This document shows, piece by piece, positions 1 to 11,419 of a DNA stretch of 64,000 nt. The translations under genes were made by a program, and so were the position numbers. The notes beneath the pieces were generated by a model. The model did not search any database. It saw only the letters and a list, made by a program, of their open reading frames with translations, and was not told where the DNA came from. The stretch is taken from assembly GCF_024362695.1 (NCBI RefSeq), contig NC_065425.1, positions 7,321,001-7,385,000 of the forward strand, written 5' to 3'. The stretch's first letter is position 1. The number at the start of each line of letters is the position of its first letter. This DNA is from Pectinophora gossypiella. Its lineage: Eukaryota > Arthropoda > Insecta > Lepidoptera > Gelechiidae.

Positions 1-262
1 AAGTGGGTACATTATATTGCTCATGGCTGTACATAAACTCAGGCCCGTATTCCCCGAAAGGTGGACAGAACTACAAATAATCAAGAAACTATTTGCAGCC
101 ACTTTTGATACATAGTCCTATGGTGGATAAATGATAAACCGTATGATGATAGGGGATCAGCCTATCGCTCTTACAGATGATCCATCATGTTCGACAGGAC
201 GCTGTCCCTTTGTCGCCTTCTACGACATGCACGGGAAGATAGGCAGCTGAACGCATTCTATG
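1..262 (+). repeat. Interspersed repeat R-G (ACTCACGCCCGTAATCCC type), diverged copy
   Basis: Shares a series of blocks with copies at 18065-18180, 35155-35398 (-), 43160-43380, 49190-49380 and 60953-61105 (-). Shared blocks are 'TTGCAGCCACT', 'GATCAGCCTATCGC' and 'TCTACGACATGC'. Class unknown; no coding capacity seen. Confidence 0.6.
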
Positions 263-1949
263 TTTTTTCTTTACTCCCAGTGCAGCAGAGGAGATTCTAC
301 TCACTGTAAAGTTTTACTCACCTTTATAGTTATAGATATAGTTTCTAAGTTTTTTGTGTAATAATAAGATTAATAATTGTATGTTACTTCAATAAAAATA
401 CACATATTAGCGCCCGCGCCGCCTTGTCTTACTTCGCGCGAGACCCGCTAGTTGCGAACCCGAAATTCTTACATACGGCGCCACAACATACCTAAAACTA
501 ACGAAAAATATTTTATTTTTTCTATCTACTTAACTTGTTTATGAATTTTAATCAAGAAAAACGTAATAATAAGTCTGTCATTTTATCACGTTTTTCTAGT
601 ATGCTTTTTCATGCAATTTCCTTAGTAATTTCGTGTTTTGCCGTTTAGTAAAAATTAACTGATTTGATTAGTCTAGCCTATTACCAAGTCAGTCCTCTTA
701 TGTTAATTATATTGATTACCAAATATGACTGTGTTGAAAGATTTTGTGACGATTCTCGAGACACTTTTACCCATTGATGTAGAATTATGTTACTGCATTG
801 GTTTTACCTTAAACTTTTACTTTTTTTGCTTTCTCGAAGAAAGCGCTTCCTAAGAATTCTTTATCAATGGGCCAGTTATACAACTTCTGCTCCATTACTT
901 TGTATACAAGGATATATATCGCGGCCGTTTGACGGAAAACTTTCAATGTCGTATCGAAGTTAGGTCAGACGTTGTTCTACTTTTTCGTGTGTATTTGGAG
1001 ATTTGCGCCTACATTCTCAAATCCTTTGTCCATATTCATTTTCATATTCATTTATTTCGTATTAGTTATGTTATTACATATCACATGGAAATAGGTATAA
1101 TAAATGTTACATTAATACGATAATGGTACTTCAGTACTACGTGGTCAATTTTATAGTTCAAAATTCTTCAAATCTATAGAAAGTGCATTCTAGTAGCCAA
1201 CATTTAAGCCTTCTTTACTACTATTTTGCTTGAAAGAGTAATTAGAACATTTTACTAAGTTGTAGTGAACTGTGGTTACGACAACGTGGCTAAAAAGGAT
1301 ACATCGAATCAATTCATCTATAAGAGCAATAATAAGCAATATTGCTATTTGGCATTGCTCACTTATTTTTATATGCGCAAATGTCAAATAGCAATATTGC
1401 TTATTATACTCATTTTTTTTATATGCGCGAATGTCAAATAGCAATATTGCTTTTTAATTAGTACCTACGGTACTAAGTACGTAAAAGCGCGCGCAAGATG
1501 ATAAGCAGTACAGTAGGCACTTTTGTTTGATAAACTTTTTTAGTTGATAATGACAAAAATAAAAATAGGTACAAAAGGTGGACTTATCTCTAAACCTAGC
1601 TGGTGTGGAGCGGGGAGTACGGACTCCTATCCGGACCCCCAGATCGAGAGCTAAACCAGGAAGCAGTTTATTGTAATTCAATCAAGACACCAATTACCAC
1701 CGATTAAAAAAAAGAATCTAAACAGTTTGCCAAATATTTTCTATTTAAAAATGCGTGGAGACGTCTTGCTTGATCCCTTTTTGAGACAATGGCGAAAGTT
1801 CTTTAGAATATTAAGCAGCGTGATTGGAGGTCGTTTATAAATAGATTGGGGATACATTCTTGATAACTGAGCTCAATAACGTTGAATCGACCAAGGCGAG
1901 GACCTCTAATAGATTCGCGGGTTACGCAAGAGTAGATAAGAAACGGTAC
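263..1949. other. Repeat-derived, gene-free flank
   Basis: AT-rich sequence without a supportable gene. 555-690 resembles 31790-31925 and 58540-58590/58970-59000 (shared 'AATTTCGTGTTTTG' and 'AACTGATTTGA'). 1311-1460 is a hairpin MITE (family 3) with arms ending in AGCAATATTGCT. Nothing else is recognised. Confidence 0.5.
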
Positions 1950-2115
1950 AGTCATGAGCTATTGCTCATGACTAATTCATGCCTAATGTACCCATTTTAG
2001 GACTCTGTCGCACTAACATATTTGACATTTAGTGAGACTTACAGTTCAATTTGTCAAAAAAGTTAATGTGACAAGGTACCAAAGTGTATACATAATAATG
2101 CTAGTGACTGTACCT
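1950..2115 (+). repeat. Interspersed repeat shared with 12567-12715
   Basis: Both copies contain 'AGGACTCTGTCGCACTAA', 'GACATTTAGTGAGACTTACA' and 'TTGTCAAAAAAGTTAATGTG', and have the near-palindromic ends GTCATGAGC / GCTCGTGAC. Probably a short DNA element. Confidence 0.6.
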
Positions 2116-2131
2116 AGCTAGTTTTAATTTA

Positions 2132-2868
2132 GTTCCAACAATGCTGCTGATTCCAGTACACACCGTCTAATTTTATTTTAAGTCACAACCTGTCATTTTC
2201 TTACCCACCAAAACGGAAAGAGACAGGCATAAAATAAATGCACACGCGTCAATTTTAGGCAGGAATTTAAAAAAATGCCCTCCCAAAATTTTATATTGGG
2301 GACTTTTTGGCGGGAAACGGGAACGGGACAGTTGCTTTCTTCGTTGAATAATCTAAATAATTAATACGAAGTGGTGTTTTGTGGTTAATGGTCGCATTAA
2401 GTTAGTCGGAAAACATTCGCGACAGTGTCATTATATCGGAGTATTCGGTGGACAAACTGTATCTACCTATTTTCGCTTCGTGCCAACAAGCCGCTTCATA
2501 ACTCAAAAGTTTATGCGGACTTTTGAGTTAATTCGTTTGGAGTTCGGAGTAGGAGTCTGCTCCGAGGGTGGGGGCTTAGGTTTCATCATCATCACCCTTC
2601 ATCATTTCATTAATCATCAAGAAAAAAATACGCAAGACATGGCTGTACGGGCATAGTTCCCTTTGCCTTACCCTTCGGGGAAAACCAAAACAAAAAAAAA
2701 ATATATTGGCCAATAACCTGACAGAATTGAGTTGACAGCACACGTTAAACAAGTTGCATATTATTTTGTTCGCCCGGGTCCGTCCGCATTTCTTTTTGGC
2801 GAATAAGAAAATGACAGGTATAACTTAAAATAAAATTAGGAGGTGTTTGCAGGAATCGGGGCCATTAT
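2132..2868. repeat. Hairpin MITE (family 4) interrupted by a retroposed copy
   Basis: The ends are inverted copies around TTTTATTTTAAGT and ACTTAAAATAAAAT, matching intact copies at 19922-20290 and 40772-41083 and a partial one at 7605-7698. The middle (2300-2701) is a separate insertion. Confidence 0.7.
2300..2701 (+). mobile_element. A-tailed retroposon (family F), nested in a MITE
   Basis: Begins near TTTTTGGCGGGAAACGGG and ends in an A-rich tail, flanked by the 8-bp duplication TATATTGG (2292-2299, 2702-2709). A second copy is at 58588-58969 and a reverse fragment at 6747-6812. No Pol III boxes or reverse transcriptase are visible, so it could be an unusual SINE or a LINE 3' end. Confidence 0.75.
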
Positions 2869-5275
2869 GATTACCCGCGAAATCGTTCGCGTCAAACCTT
2901 ACTATTAAAAGTAATCGGGGTAACATTATCTCGTTTTTCACAGGGTCCGCTTAACTAACCTGAAGATCTCTGGTTTTTTATAGAAGCGATTATAGATGAC
3001 TATATATTTTATATATATTAGGGAGATGTGATACTTACTGTAGCCCCGCAAACACATTCAGGAGGAAACAGCTATACACTAAAACATACAAAACCAGGTT
3101 CATACTGCGTTAAATCAAGAATATCAGACTCCCGGACACTCCATACAAAATACCTCGTTTTACACGGACGATAATAATAATTCTCTAATGAAAGAATTTT
3201 ATTACTTCTTTCAAATATTATCCTCTCAGACGCCCTGAGCCGAGGTTCGCGCCGAACTGGGCGCCCTCAGGCCTGTTGTCTTAAACGTTGTACTGAGTGA
3301 GAGCCTTCGGCGCTCCCCGTTTGTCCGGCCAAGTAGTTAATGGCATCTGCGGCAAATACAATAAGACACGTTTAAAAAAATGCAAGTTTCCGTCCAGGTA
3401 CAAAATGATAAATTTTTATTGGAATTGAAATTAATTAAAAGAAATCTAGATTTTGTTAAAAAAAGACACCTGAATGTGATTTAAAAAAAATGGTTACGTG
3501 GTTTTCAGTAAAGGCGGCGCTATGTCAAAATCGTTTCAGTACGATTTGTTATACACATACATAAACTCACGCCTTTCCCAACGGGGTAAGCAGAGACTAT
3601 GGAATTCCATTTGCTTCGATCCTGACACATTTGCTTCCTCCACATTCATCAATCGTTTCATACACGCACGCCGATTCAGAGTAGATCATACTAAACCTTT
3701 TCTAAGGACATCTCCAATTTGGTCAATGTACGTCCATTTTTATTTGTTATCTGTGTTAATATAACTAGTAATTCCAAGAGCTGTTACCTAAATAGCTGTA
3801 CTATTATTACAAGTGCTCTGCCCATAACTCCTGCCTAATTCCTTTACTTCCTCTAAGTCACTTCCAAGTCCTTTCCAACTGTCCTCAGATGTTCCCTTTT
3901 GCCGGAATCAAAGATCAAATACGATTCAAGTTCGAATTTCAAACAGACATTAGACGCGAATATTTGAGATTTTCGTTTGTCACCTTGTGTATTAGGCGTA
4001 TTTGTGTCATTTGGACAAACGAAATCTGAAACAAAAGCTTTGGCATTGTTATTTAAGGGAAATAGTATTAATTACTTAATGTTACATTGTTTTTAATGTA
4101 ATTAAGTACCTTATTTAATTGTTTTTGTTATTTTTGTGCTTTAGTTTTGTGGATAGGATTACTTAAACTCAATAAAATAATTCCTATGGTTATTCTAAAT
4201 ATCTCTATAGCAACAATACATTTGATGAAATATGTGCAAAAATAATTATTATTAAAAATAATATTAATTAAGCGTACACGTACTTAAAATAAAAAAAATG
4301 TTTTCATGATTTTTCTAACTTATTGGCTGTCAAAATAAGAATCATACCTATAGTTATCTATACACTTGCAGTAGTTACTTACATAATCGCTACATATCCA
4401 ATTTCTAACGGTCTAATAATAAAATACAGTCACCAATAATAATTGGTATGAATTAAATTTTACGACAGTCGCCGCACCATATTTGGCGGCAATTTTTGAC
4501 GTTCCCAAAATGGCCGCCGCGCGATGTTTACAATGGCACATTGTGTTATTTTTAGAACACCATTGTGGTAATGTGTTATAATCTGCTGCAGAGTGACCTT
4601 ACAGGACCTTAACCATTAGTTTGCCCAGTCGAATTAGTAAGTAGCTTAAATACTAAGGAGTTCAGTTGCGTAAGGAGTTTGTATGAAACCGCGCCGCCCC
4701 ACCAAGGAGTAGGTAATAGTTATCTACTACGTAAGCACTCTGTGGAAACGGGTCCAAACAAACTATTTTTCTATGACTTGACTTATTGCAGGTTTGCTTC
4801 AGATGCCATTAGCTACTTAGCCGGACAAATAGGAAGCACTGAGGGTTATCTCTGGGTACCAAATTTAAAGCAGACCTGAGGGTGCTCAGATAGGCGCGGA
4901 AATCAAAAACCATACAAACTTTAACATTACAAAAAGTATTCTTTCAGCTCTGTCTCTCTCTCTCTCTCTTTATTTAAGAGCTGCGCTCTTGTCGGTGGAT
5001 TCTTTCAGCATTGGTTGGTAATTCTGATTTTCAAGGTCCAAGAAAACACTACTTAAAAGGGATCTATACAAACTTATAGGCACCTTAAGTAGGCAATAGA
5101 TACTTATGTTATATGCCTGGCTTCTACGAAGGTTCCAAGGTTACGATAAAAAGTATTGTGACGTCATATCTTCGAAAAATGTTACCAATGTCAGAAACTA
5201 CTTACACTAAAAGATGATTGGTTATTGTTTTTTACAAAACTGTTGTGTTAATTTGTTTTCGGATTCATGTTATTT
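2869..5275. other. Gene-free, repeat-derived stretch
   Basis: 3233-3365 is a repeat shared with 22575-22705, 15520-15582, 4775-4850 and 37597-37635 ('GTCCGGCCAAGTAGTTAATG'). 3520-3700 is a reverse copy of repeat H. 4957-4977 is a short TC run. No coding exon is supported. Confidence 0.5.
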
Positions 5276-5493
5276 TAACGTGCTCAGCAGTGAAGGAATA
5301 CATCGTAAAGAAACCCACATTCCCGAGAAATGCATTTTCGAATGTATGTGACCCAACCTGTATTGGGCTTGTTTTCCCTTCGCGGGCTGGAAGGTCAGAC
5401 AGGCATTTGCTTCTGTAAAAAATGGGACCTATCAAATCTTCAGGTTAGGTAAGCGGACCCTGTGAAAACGGGATAATGCTAGGGGGATGATCA
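5276..5493 (+). mobile_element. SINE family D, 5'-truncated
   Basis: Matches the 3' two thirds of the copy at 10593-10866, sharing 'GAAATGCATTTTCG' and 'TTTCCCTTCGCG', and ends AACGGGATAATGCTAGGG. Fragments of the same 3' end occur reversed at about 2930-2970, 26175-26230 and 49026-49095. Confidence 0.7.
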
Positions 5494-5774
5494 CAAAACT
5501 GTTGTAACAATATTTTACCAAAATTTATTATCTGTTGACTTAACAGTTTTGTGACTAGTACTGTACAGTTGGGAAAACGGTTTTTTTTTTTTGTAAACAT
5601 CCGACGATTTTTGTCAGTGTAGCTTCTCATTTTTTTATCCATTAAATCTCTATTTGTCTTATAAAATAAATTAATATTCAGTCATTACGTTACAGAATAA
5701 CAGGGATTAACTAAAATCCTTAACGTATATCGATATTATTAATTAATATTATAATTATACACTCGCGTTATTAC

Positions 5775-5900
5775 TACCGGCGTGCGTGTAACGATTAATG
5801 AATGTGGAGAAAGCAAGAGAAGTGTCGGAATGAAGCAAATGGAATTCCATAGTCCCTGCTTACCCCGGTGGGACATAGGCGTCAATTTATGTATGAATTT
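5775..5900 (+). repeat. Interspersed repeat H
   Basis: Contains 'AATGTGGAGAAAGCAAGAGA' and 'AAATGGAATTCCATAGTC', also found at 30670-30805 (+) and 3520-3700 (-). Class unknown. Confidence 0.6.
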
Positions 5901-6367
5901 ATAATTATATTACGTCTCACGAATAGCTAGGACCGAAAGAAATACAATTCGTTCTTATAATACCCGACATGTTACAGAAATACGTAAATATATAAATAGA
6001 ATTCAATTAAAGTTCTTATTCTCACTTATATTTTCACAATTTCATTATGTGGCAAAATTTGAAAAGAATTATTTTCCGTTTGCGGAAAATTAACAATAAT
6101 TCACATCAAAAGAAATGAAAAGCATTTTCTAGAATGAGTTAGGTAAGTATAGATGTTTGTTAGTATACTCGTATTCGCCAACTATGTAAGGGCTGTGACA
6201 AGGGAGCATTATGACGGATTATGATTATTACTTAAGTAAGTAATCTATTATTTTTTTGATATAGAGCAACACGGCTTTTTGAAGATCAATTAAGTACACC
6301 ATATTTTTTAAATAGTCTTGTTTCTGGCCTACGGTGCCTACGATACGTAGAGTCCGATCGAGGTTAC

Positions 6368-6396
6368 CATACACACACACGCACACCCACACACAT

Positions 6397-6442
<46 letters not shown>

Positions 6443-6535
6443 GCACGCACACCCCCACACACACACACACTCACACCTGCGCGCGCGCGCGTGTTCGCAC
6501 ACACACCCACACACACACACACACGCACACATATA
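6368..6535 (+). repeat. (CA)n microsatellite with CACG, CACC and CG variants
   Basis: About 165 bp of nearly pure CA repeat with interspersed ACGC and CGCG steps and a central run of about 12 alternating C/G. Open frames across it (Thr/His or Val/Cys repeats) are artefacts. Confidence 0.95.
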
Positions 6536-7956
6536 TGCATGAATACATGAGTGTAAAGTCCGCGCCACGAAAGAAGTGCCGCAAATGGTTAAAAATTAGA
6601 AGCTCAAATTTTAATGTAGGCGGCAGCACTGATGATTGTTCATATTTTGACAGTTCTCCATACTTCCCAGCTAATATTCGTGATAAATTGTTATAAAATG
6701 TGGATCAACGTGGAGTGTATCCCATTTGAAAGATGTTTTAGTTTATGTTTCGGTTTTCCCCGAAGGGCAAGTCAAAGGGAACTATGCCCATACAGCCATG
6801 TCTTATGATTTTTTTGTAAAATATTACATTATTCAAGAGAATCGCTGAATTGTTTGATTACGACGAGCACCTCCCCATCTGAGAGCAGTAGTATTATCAA
6901 TTTATCACACTATATGGTTCTGCGTTCACCACTTTTCGTATAATGGATTAAGGAGACTTTGACCCATCATTATTAAAAAGAACCTATGTGCGATAAAAAG
7001 CTGATAGCTTTCTATTTATTTTATTGGCTTCCAGCTCAGAATATACACAAGAATAACAATTATTATCATCTAAGTTATTTTATTATCCAAAAGGCTTTCA
7101 TTGTTAAGCTTCTATCAGATCATAATTTAGATTATTTTGTAGATTAAGGGGATTGTAACATCTGAGGATTGTTGCTAATTCACTGTTACATTTTAGGTAT
7201 TATTATTGAAGGGTTACTATCTTGTTTCATAAGCATTTCTCCGCCTGTAAGTTCAGATTACACAATTCCTTCATACTTTCTTTGTGGATTCCGTTAGAAA
7301 TTGTAGATCGGTTTACTTACCATTATTCTTGAATAAATCAAGCAATAATTTACATAATATAACACAGCATCACGCCTGTGTCCCCAAAAGGGTAGGCAGA
7401 GTTATGTTGATAGTATATATATCCATTCCACGCCAGCTATGTTTTAGACGAGCCTATTGCTATTAACGGGGCACAAATCGTAGAAACCATTAAAGAAGAA
7501 GAAGAAATAGTTTAGAGCCCGAGCCGAGAATCGAACCCGTCACACTACGATGTAAGTCACGCCTTCTCCGAACAAGGTCATCGCGGATTGTATCAGGCAA
7601 TTTAAACAGACATTGGTGCTAATTCCTGTAACACCATCTAATTTTATTTTAAGTTATACCTGTCATTTTCTTATCCGCCAAAAAGGAAAGGGACAGCAAA
7701 AGCCTTTTTTGAATTTTGAATATGTTAGATTTTTTTACAGACAGATAAGTACGTAGTCATCATCTCTGAACAAGTGCTGTGAAATATTGTGTCAAAGCAA
7801 TTAATAACCCAAAGTGTGGGTTTCGGTCAACAGAGGGGTCACCCGATCCTGTGTCGACGTCACAAACGCAAACATTTATCAATAATTTGATTATACTTCA
7901 ACAATAACCTAAATTTAGAGAATAATATTGAATTGAAGTCAATGATATTACATTGA

Positions 7957-8160
7957 TCTTCTTCTATCGTGTGGGTTGTTAGGTGGATTACCAACCCCAT
8001 CAACCCTGGTGTCAGGGTTATTATTGAGTCGCCATAGGCCCCTGACATGGTAAGCAGTAACCGAGACCAACAGCTTAACGTGCCTTCCTAAGCACAGATC
8101 ATCTTACTTTAAGGATCAGCCTGTGATTTGTCCCCACCGGGATTCGAACCCGGGACCACA
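7957..8160 (-). mobile_element. SINE family B, 5'-truncated
   Basis: Reverse copy ending TTCTTCTATCGTGTGGGTTG on the plus strand, with the core AAGGCACGTTAAGC and part of the tRNA-like box B (CGGGATTCGAACCCG). Confidence 0.8.
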
Positions 8161-8289
8161 TTGATAATGATATGATATTATTATTAGCGGGATGTAGTCA
8201 TTACATAAGCTACGTCAGAGGCACAGATCATAGGTACTTAGCACAAGGGAAATATGTTGTAAGTACGATAATATTGCTAAGTAATATTG

Positions 8290-8813
8290 CATGATAGTCT
8301 ATATTAGATTTTAGTTTGTCGATATACTATGTGTCGAGATTTCGTGAGTCGAAATCGTTCGAGAAAACGTGCATCTAAATTGCGTGTTTAGAAATTCAGT
8401 TACAAACTCATTTTTTGGCCTGGGTTATACTTATAATGCACAAGACGACTTTTTAATACACTATCGCGTAGCTCCGTGTGTCGTAAAGTTTGAGGACGAG
8501 TGGAGTGTAAAGTTGAAGTATGAGCTATCTGCTCATACTTGTATGGTGCGCGTTGGTCGCTCACCTAGCCTTCCAACCTCTTTCTACTGTTCCGTGGGCC
8601 GCACCAACAAAGACTGGGCTGCTATACGGGCATATTTCGGCGTGTTCGCTCGAACCTGTCAGTATCCACATGGATTCTGACGAGGAAACATTACTATTTG
8701 CGCTTATACGAGCTTAGAAGCGCGTCAACACTCGTATAAGTTACGCGTCTGGCAAAAGGCGCACCTATACGCGCCTACATACGCTTCCAAAAACGAACTT
8801 ATACGCGCGTATA
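8290..8813 (+). repeat. Degenerate element, shared in part with 50232-50310
   Basis: 'GCATGATAGTC' and 'TATAATGCACAAGACGAC' recur at 50232-50310. 8670-8715 could encode MDSDEETLLFALIRA before a stop, and 8720-8813 is rich in TATACGCGC motifs. Likely a DNA transposon remnant; class uncertain. Confidence 0.4.
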
Positions 8814-9115
8814 GCGTTGAGGAGCTCGGTGGCGCAGCGGTTAACGCGCTCGGTCTGCGATTGTTGAAGTTAAGCAACTTTCGCAAAGGCCGGTCATAGG
8901 ATGGGTGACCACAAAAAAAAAGTTTTCATCTCGAGCTCCTCCGTGCTTCGGAAGGCACGTTAAGCCGTTGGTCCCGGCTACATTAGCAGTCGTTAATAAT
9001 CACCAATCCGCACTGGGCTCGCGTGGTGGTTTAAGGCCCGATCTCCCTATCCATCCATAGGGAAGGCCCGTGCCCCAGCAGTGGGGACGTTAATGGGCTG
9101 GTGATGATGATGATG
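8814..9115 (+). mobile_element. SINE family C, composite tRNA + 5S-like head (full copy)
   Basis: The head has a tRNA box A (TGGCGCAGCGGTTAACG) followed by 5S rRNA-like GTTAAGCAAC and AGGATGGGTGACCAC. Then come an A run, the core GTGCTTCGGAAGGCACGTTA and a tail ending GATGATGA. It is flanked by the 11-bp duplication ACGCGCGTATA (8803-8813, 9116-9126). Confidence 0.85.
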
Positions 9116-9536
9116 ACGCGCGTATAAAACGCTAGTCTGAAACCGCCCCTAAATCGATTTTCCCGCCATCCTTCAATTTTCGATGTGTTCTGTCTATCTT
9201 CATATTCTCTCGTGTGGGTTGTGAGACCAATTACGTCTTCAACCCTGATGTCAGGGTTATTATTAACTCATGAAACAACTACATAGAGGCAGGGACTGCC
9301 GGATTTCACTTTTTGAAATACTCCGAAATAAACCAGTATATCGATGTAATAAAATTTAATCTATGATTGTTATTATAAGCCAATCACATTTCAGATAACA
9401 GTGACACATAATGAGCTGTGTTGCCATTTTGGAAGAGTCGGTGAATCGTCTCGAGATTTTGCGTCAATGGGCCAAAACGGGTGATAGCGTGGTCAGACTC
9501 TATACTGCCTCATTGTGGTTCCAATACATGGTCTAG

Positions 9537-9742
9537 CACACATACATAAACATAAACTGCCTATATACGTCCCACTGCTGGGCACAGGCCTCCCCTCAAT
9601 CAACCGGAGGGGGTATGGAGCATACTCCACCACGCTGCTCCACTGCGGGTTGGTGGAGGTGTTTTTACGGCTAATAGCCGGGACCAACGGCTTAACGTGC
9701 CCTCCGAAGCACGGAATCATCTTAGTTTTTCGGACAATCAGG
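9537..9742 (-). mobile_element. SINE family A, 5'-truncated
   Basis: Reverse copy with tail CTATATACGTCCCACTGCTG (plus strand) and core GCACGTTAAGCC in reverse complement. The tRNA-like head is missing. Confidence 0.8.
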
Positions 9743-9829
9743 TGACACACGCACACGTATACAGGTTTTTTTTTTCGCAAAACAATTGCTCAGTCGTACT
9801 ATGACAATTGATCATTTCATGATGTAAAA

Positions 9830-9962
9830 CACATAATAACGGGTTCTTACCGCGTTTAAAGCAGGGATATGGGACCGATATTTCGACACTGTTCCCCGTG
9901 TTACTGTGACCCGTTATTATGTGTTTTAATTATGATAATAACCGCGTAAACTTAAAACAATG
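9830..9962. repeat. Hairpin repeat (family 1)
   Basis: Inverted arms AACACATAATAACGGGTT and CCCGTTATTATGTGTTT, then TAATAACCGCGTAAAC. Other copies: 11897-12070, 13952-14126, 61556-61675, 62803-63010. Confidence 0.75.
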
Positions 9963-10592
9963 CATTTCATGATGTGTTCGACGATTTCATGAAATTGACA
10001 TATTTCACGAAATAGCCAACTTAAGTTGATCACATCATTGAAACGACATTTTTAATGACATTTCAATCAGCGTTGGCCATACTGTTAATGCAGGCGGTGA
10101 CCATGTTACTTGGTGTAATAAAAATGCGAATAGTCAATTAATTTCTTAGGTTCAAAATTATTTACCTAATCGACATGGAAAACTGCTGTACAAATACATC
10201 GCTTCATCGATTATAATATCAATCAAGTTTTAAATACAATCGACACCAGCGCCACTATCGGTAGATAATGTTACTAATTTTACGATATGATTGCCAACTT
10301 TTTATATGAAGTAATCATGCATTTGCTTGCCCATATCGTTAAACGTTATGTGTTCATTGATCTAGCCAAACTACTTGTACATCATGATGTGGCCAACGAA
10401 TGATGAAATGAATTGATTCTAAGATCTGGCCACGACAGAGACACAAAAAAGCCATTCTCTGGCCCTCAAACTAGGAAGAAAAATCAATGAGTCTGGCAAA
10501 GTCTTACTTATTATACAGACCAATATAAGTTCAAAAATAGGTATAGGTATTTTATGCGCAGTAGACAATTAGTGAGTGCAATGATGATGCAT
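9963..10592. other. Gene-free AT-rich stretch
   Basis: Repeated short motifs of the type ATGATGTG and TTGGCCA suggest an old element, but I cannot assign it and see no gene. Confidence 0.4.
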
Positions 10593-10866
10593 GAACCGTG
10601 GTAGCCCAGTTGATAGAACACTTGCCTCTTACTTTGAGGTCGCAGGTTCGAATCCAGCACAGGCCTAAAACAATGATTGTCGAATTTGTTTTCGAATTCA
10701 ATTTTGAATCATAACGAAAACATCATGAGGAAACCCACATCCCAAGAAATGCATTTTCGGAGGTATGTGATGGGTTGGTTTCCCTTCGCGTGTTGGAAGG
10801 TCAAACAGGCAGTCGCTTCTGTAAAAGTCCGGACCTGTAAAATCTTCAGGTTATCTAAAAGAATTA
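10593..10866 (+). mobile_element. SINE family D, copy with tRNA-like head
   Basis: The head shows box A-like GTGGTAGCCCAGTTGAT and box B CAGGTTCGAATCC, 30 bp apart, followed by a body shared with 5276-5493. It is a tRNA-derived SINE rather than a functional tRNA because the acceptor ends do not pair. Confidence 0.75.
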
Positions 10867-11419
10867 ATCGACTCTAGTGGGTCGATAGCGATAAGCGCTG
10901 TATGAGGGAAATCGTGGACCACGCCGGCGAGGTCTCTGTTTTCCCTTCAAAACGCATAAATCTTTCGCCTTTTACTAGCGAGAGTGTATATCTTTATGTA
11001 TAAATAGGTATTGTAGACGGAGCAAATGCGGTCACGGGCTCCTAATTTAATTAGGCGCCTTTGATACCAGACTCATTCTACATATTAGTCATATAGCTCT
11101 AATATCACTCTTATACCCCTTATTCTAGCGTCACTGGAGACTATTATCTATTATAATTTAATAAAGACTAGGTTAGACAAACATGATGATAAAGAAACCC
11201 TGAATTATGAATAAATTATGCTGTTTAATTCTAATTTCGAAAATAATCGCGCATTTATTTGTTTAGGACTAGTATAATCAATATCTATATTATTCTTTGA
11301 AATTAGAAGAAAAGCTGTAAGTGGCATTAACTACTTGACCGGAATTATATTCTTGTGATGTTTTAAGTTCTTTCAAATCTTCGATACTAAACCGTCGTTT
11401 CCTCTTTCCAGCAAGCAAG

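Noticed and set aside
6334..6696. Open frames rich in Thr/His or Val/Cys across 6338-6570
   Set aside because: They are translations of the (CA)n tract on either strand, with no conserved sequence outside it.
7505..7580. tRNA-like box B (GAATCGAACCCG) on the minus strand
   Set aside because: No acceptor stem or anticodon arm; most likely a decayed tRNA-derived SINE head.
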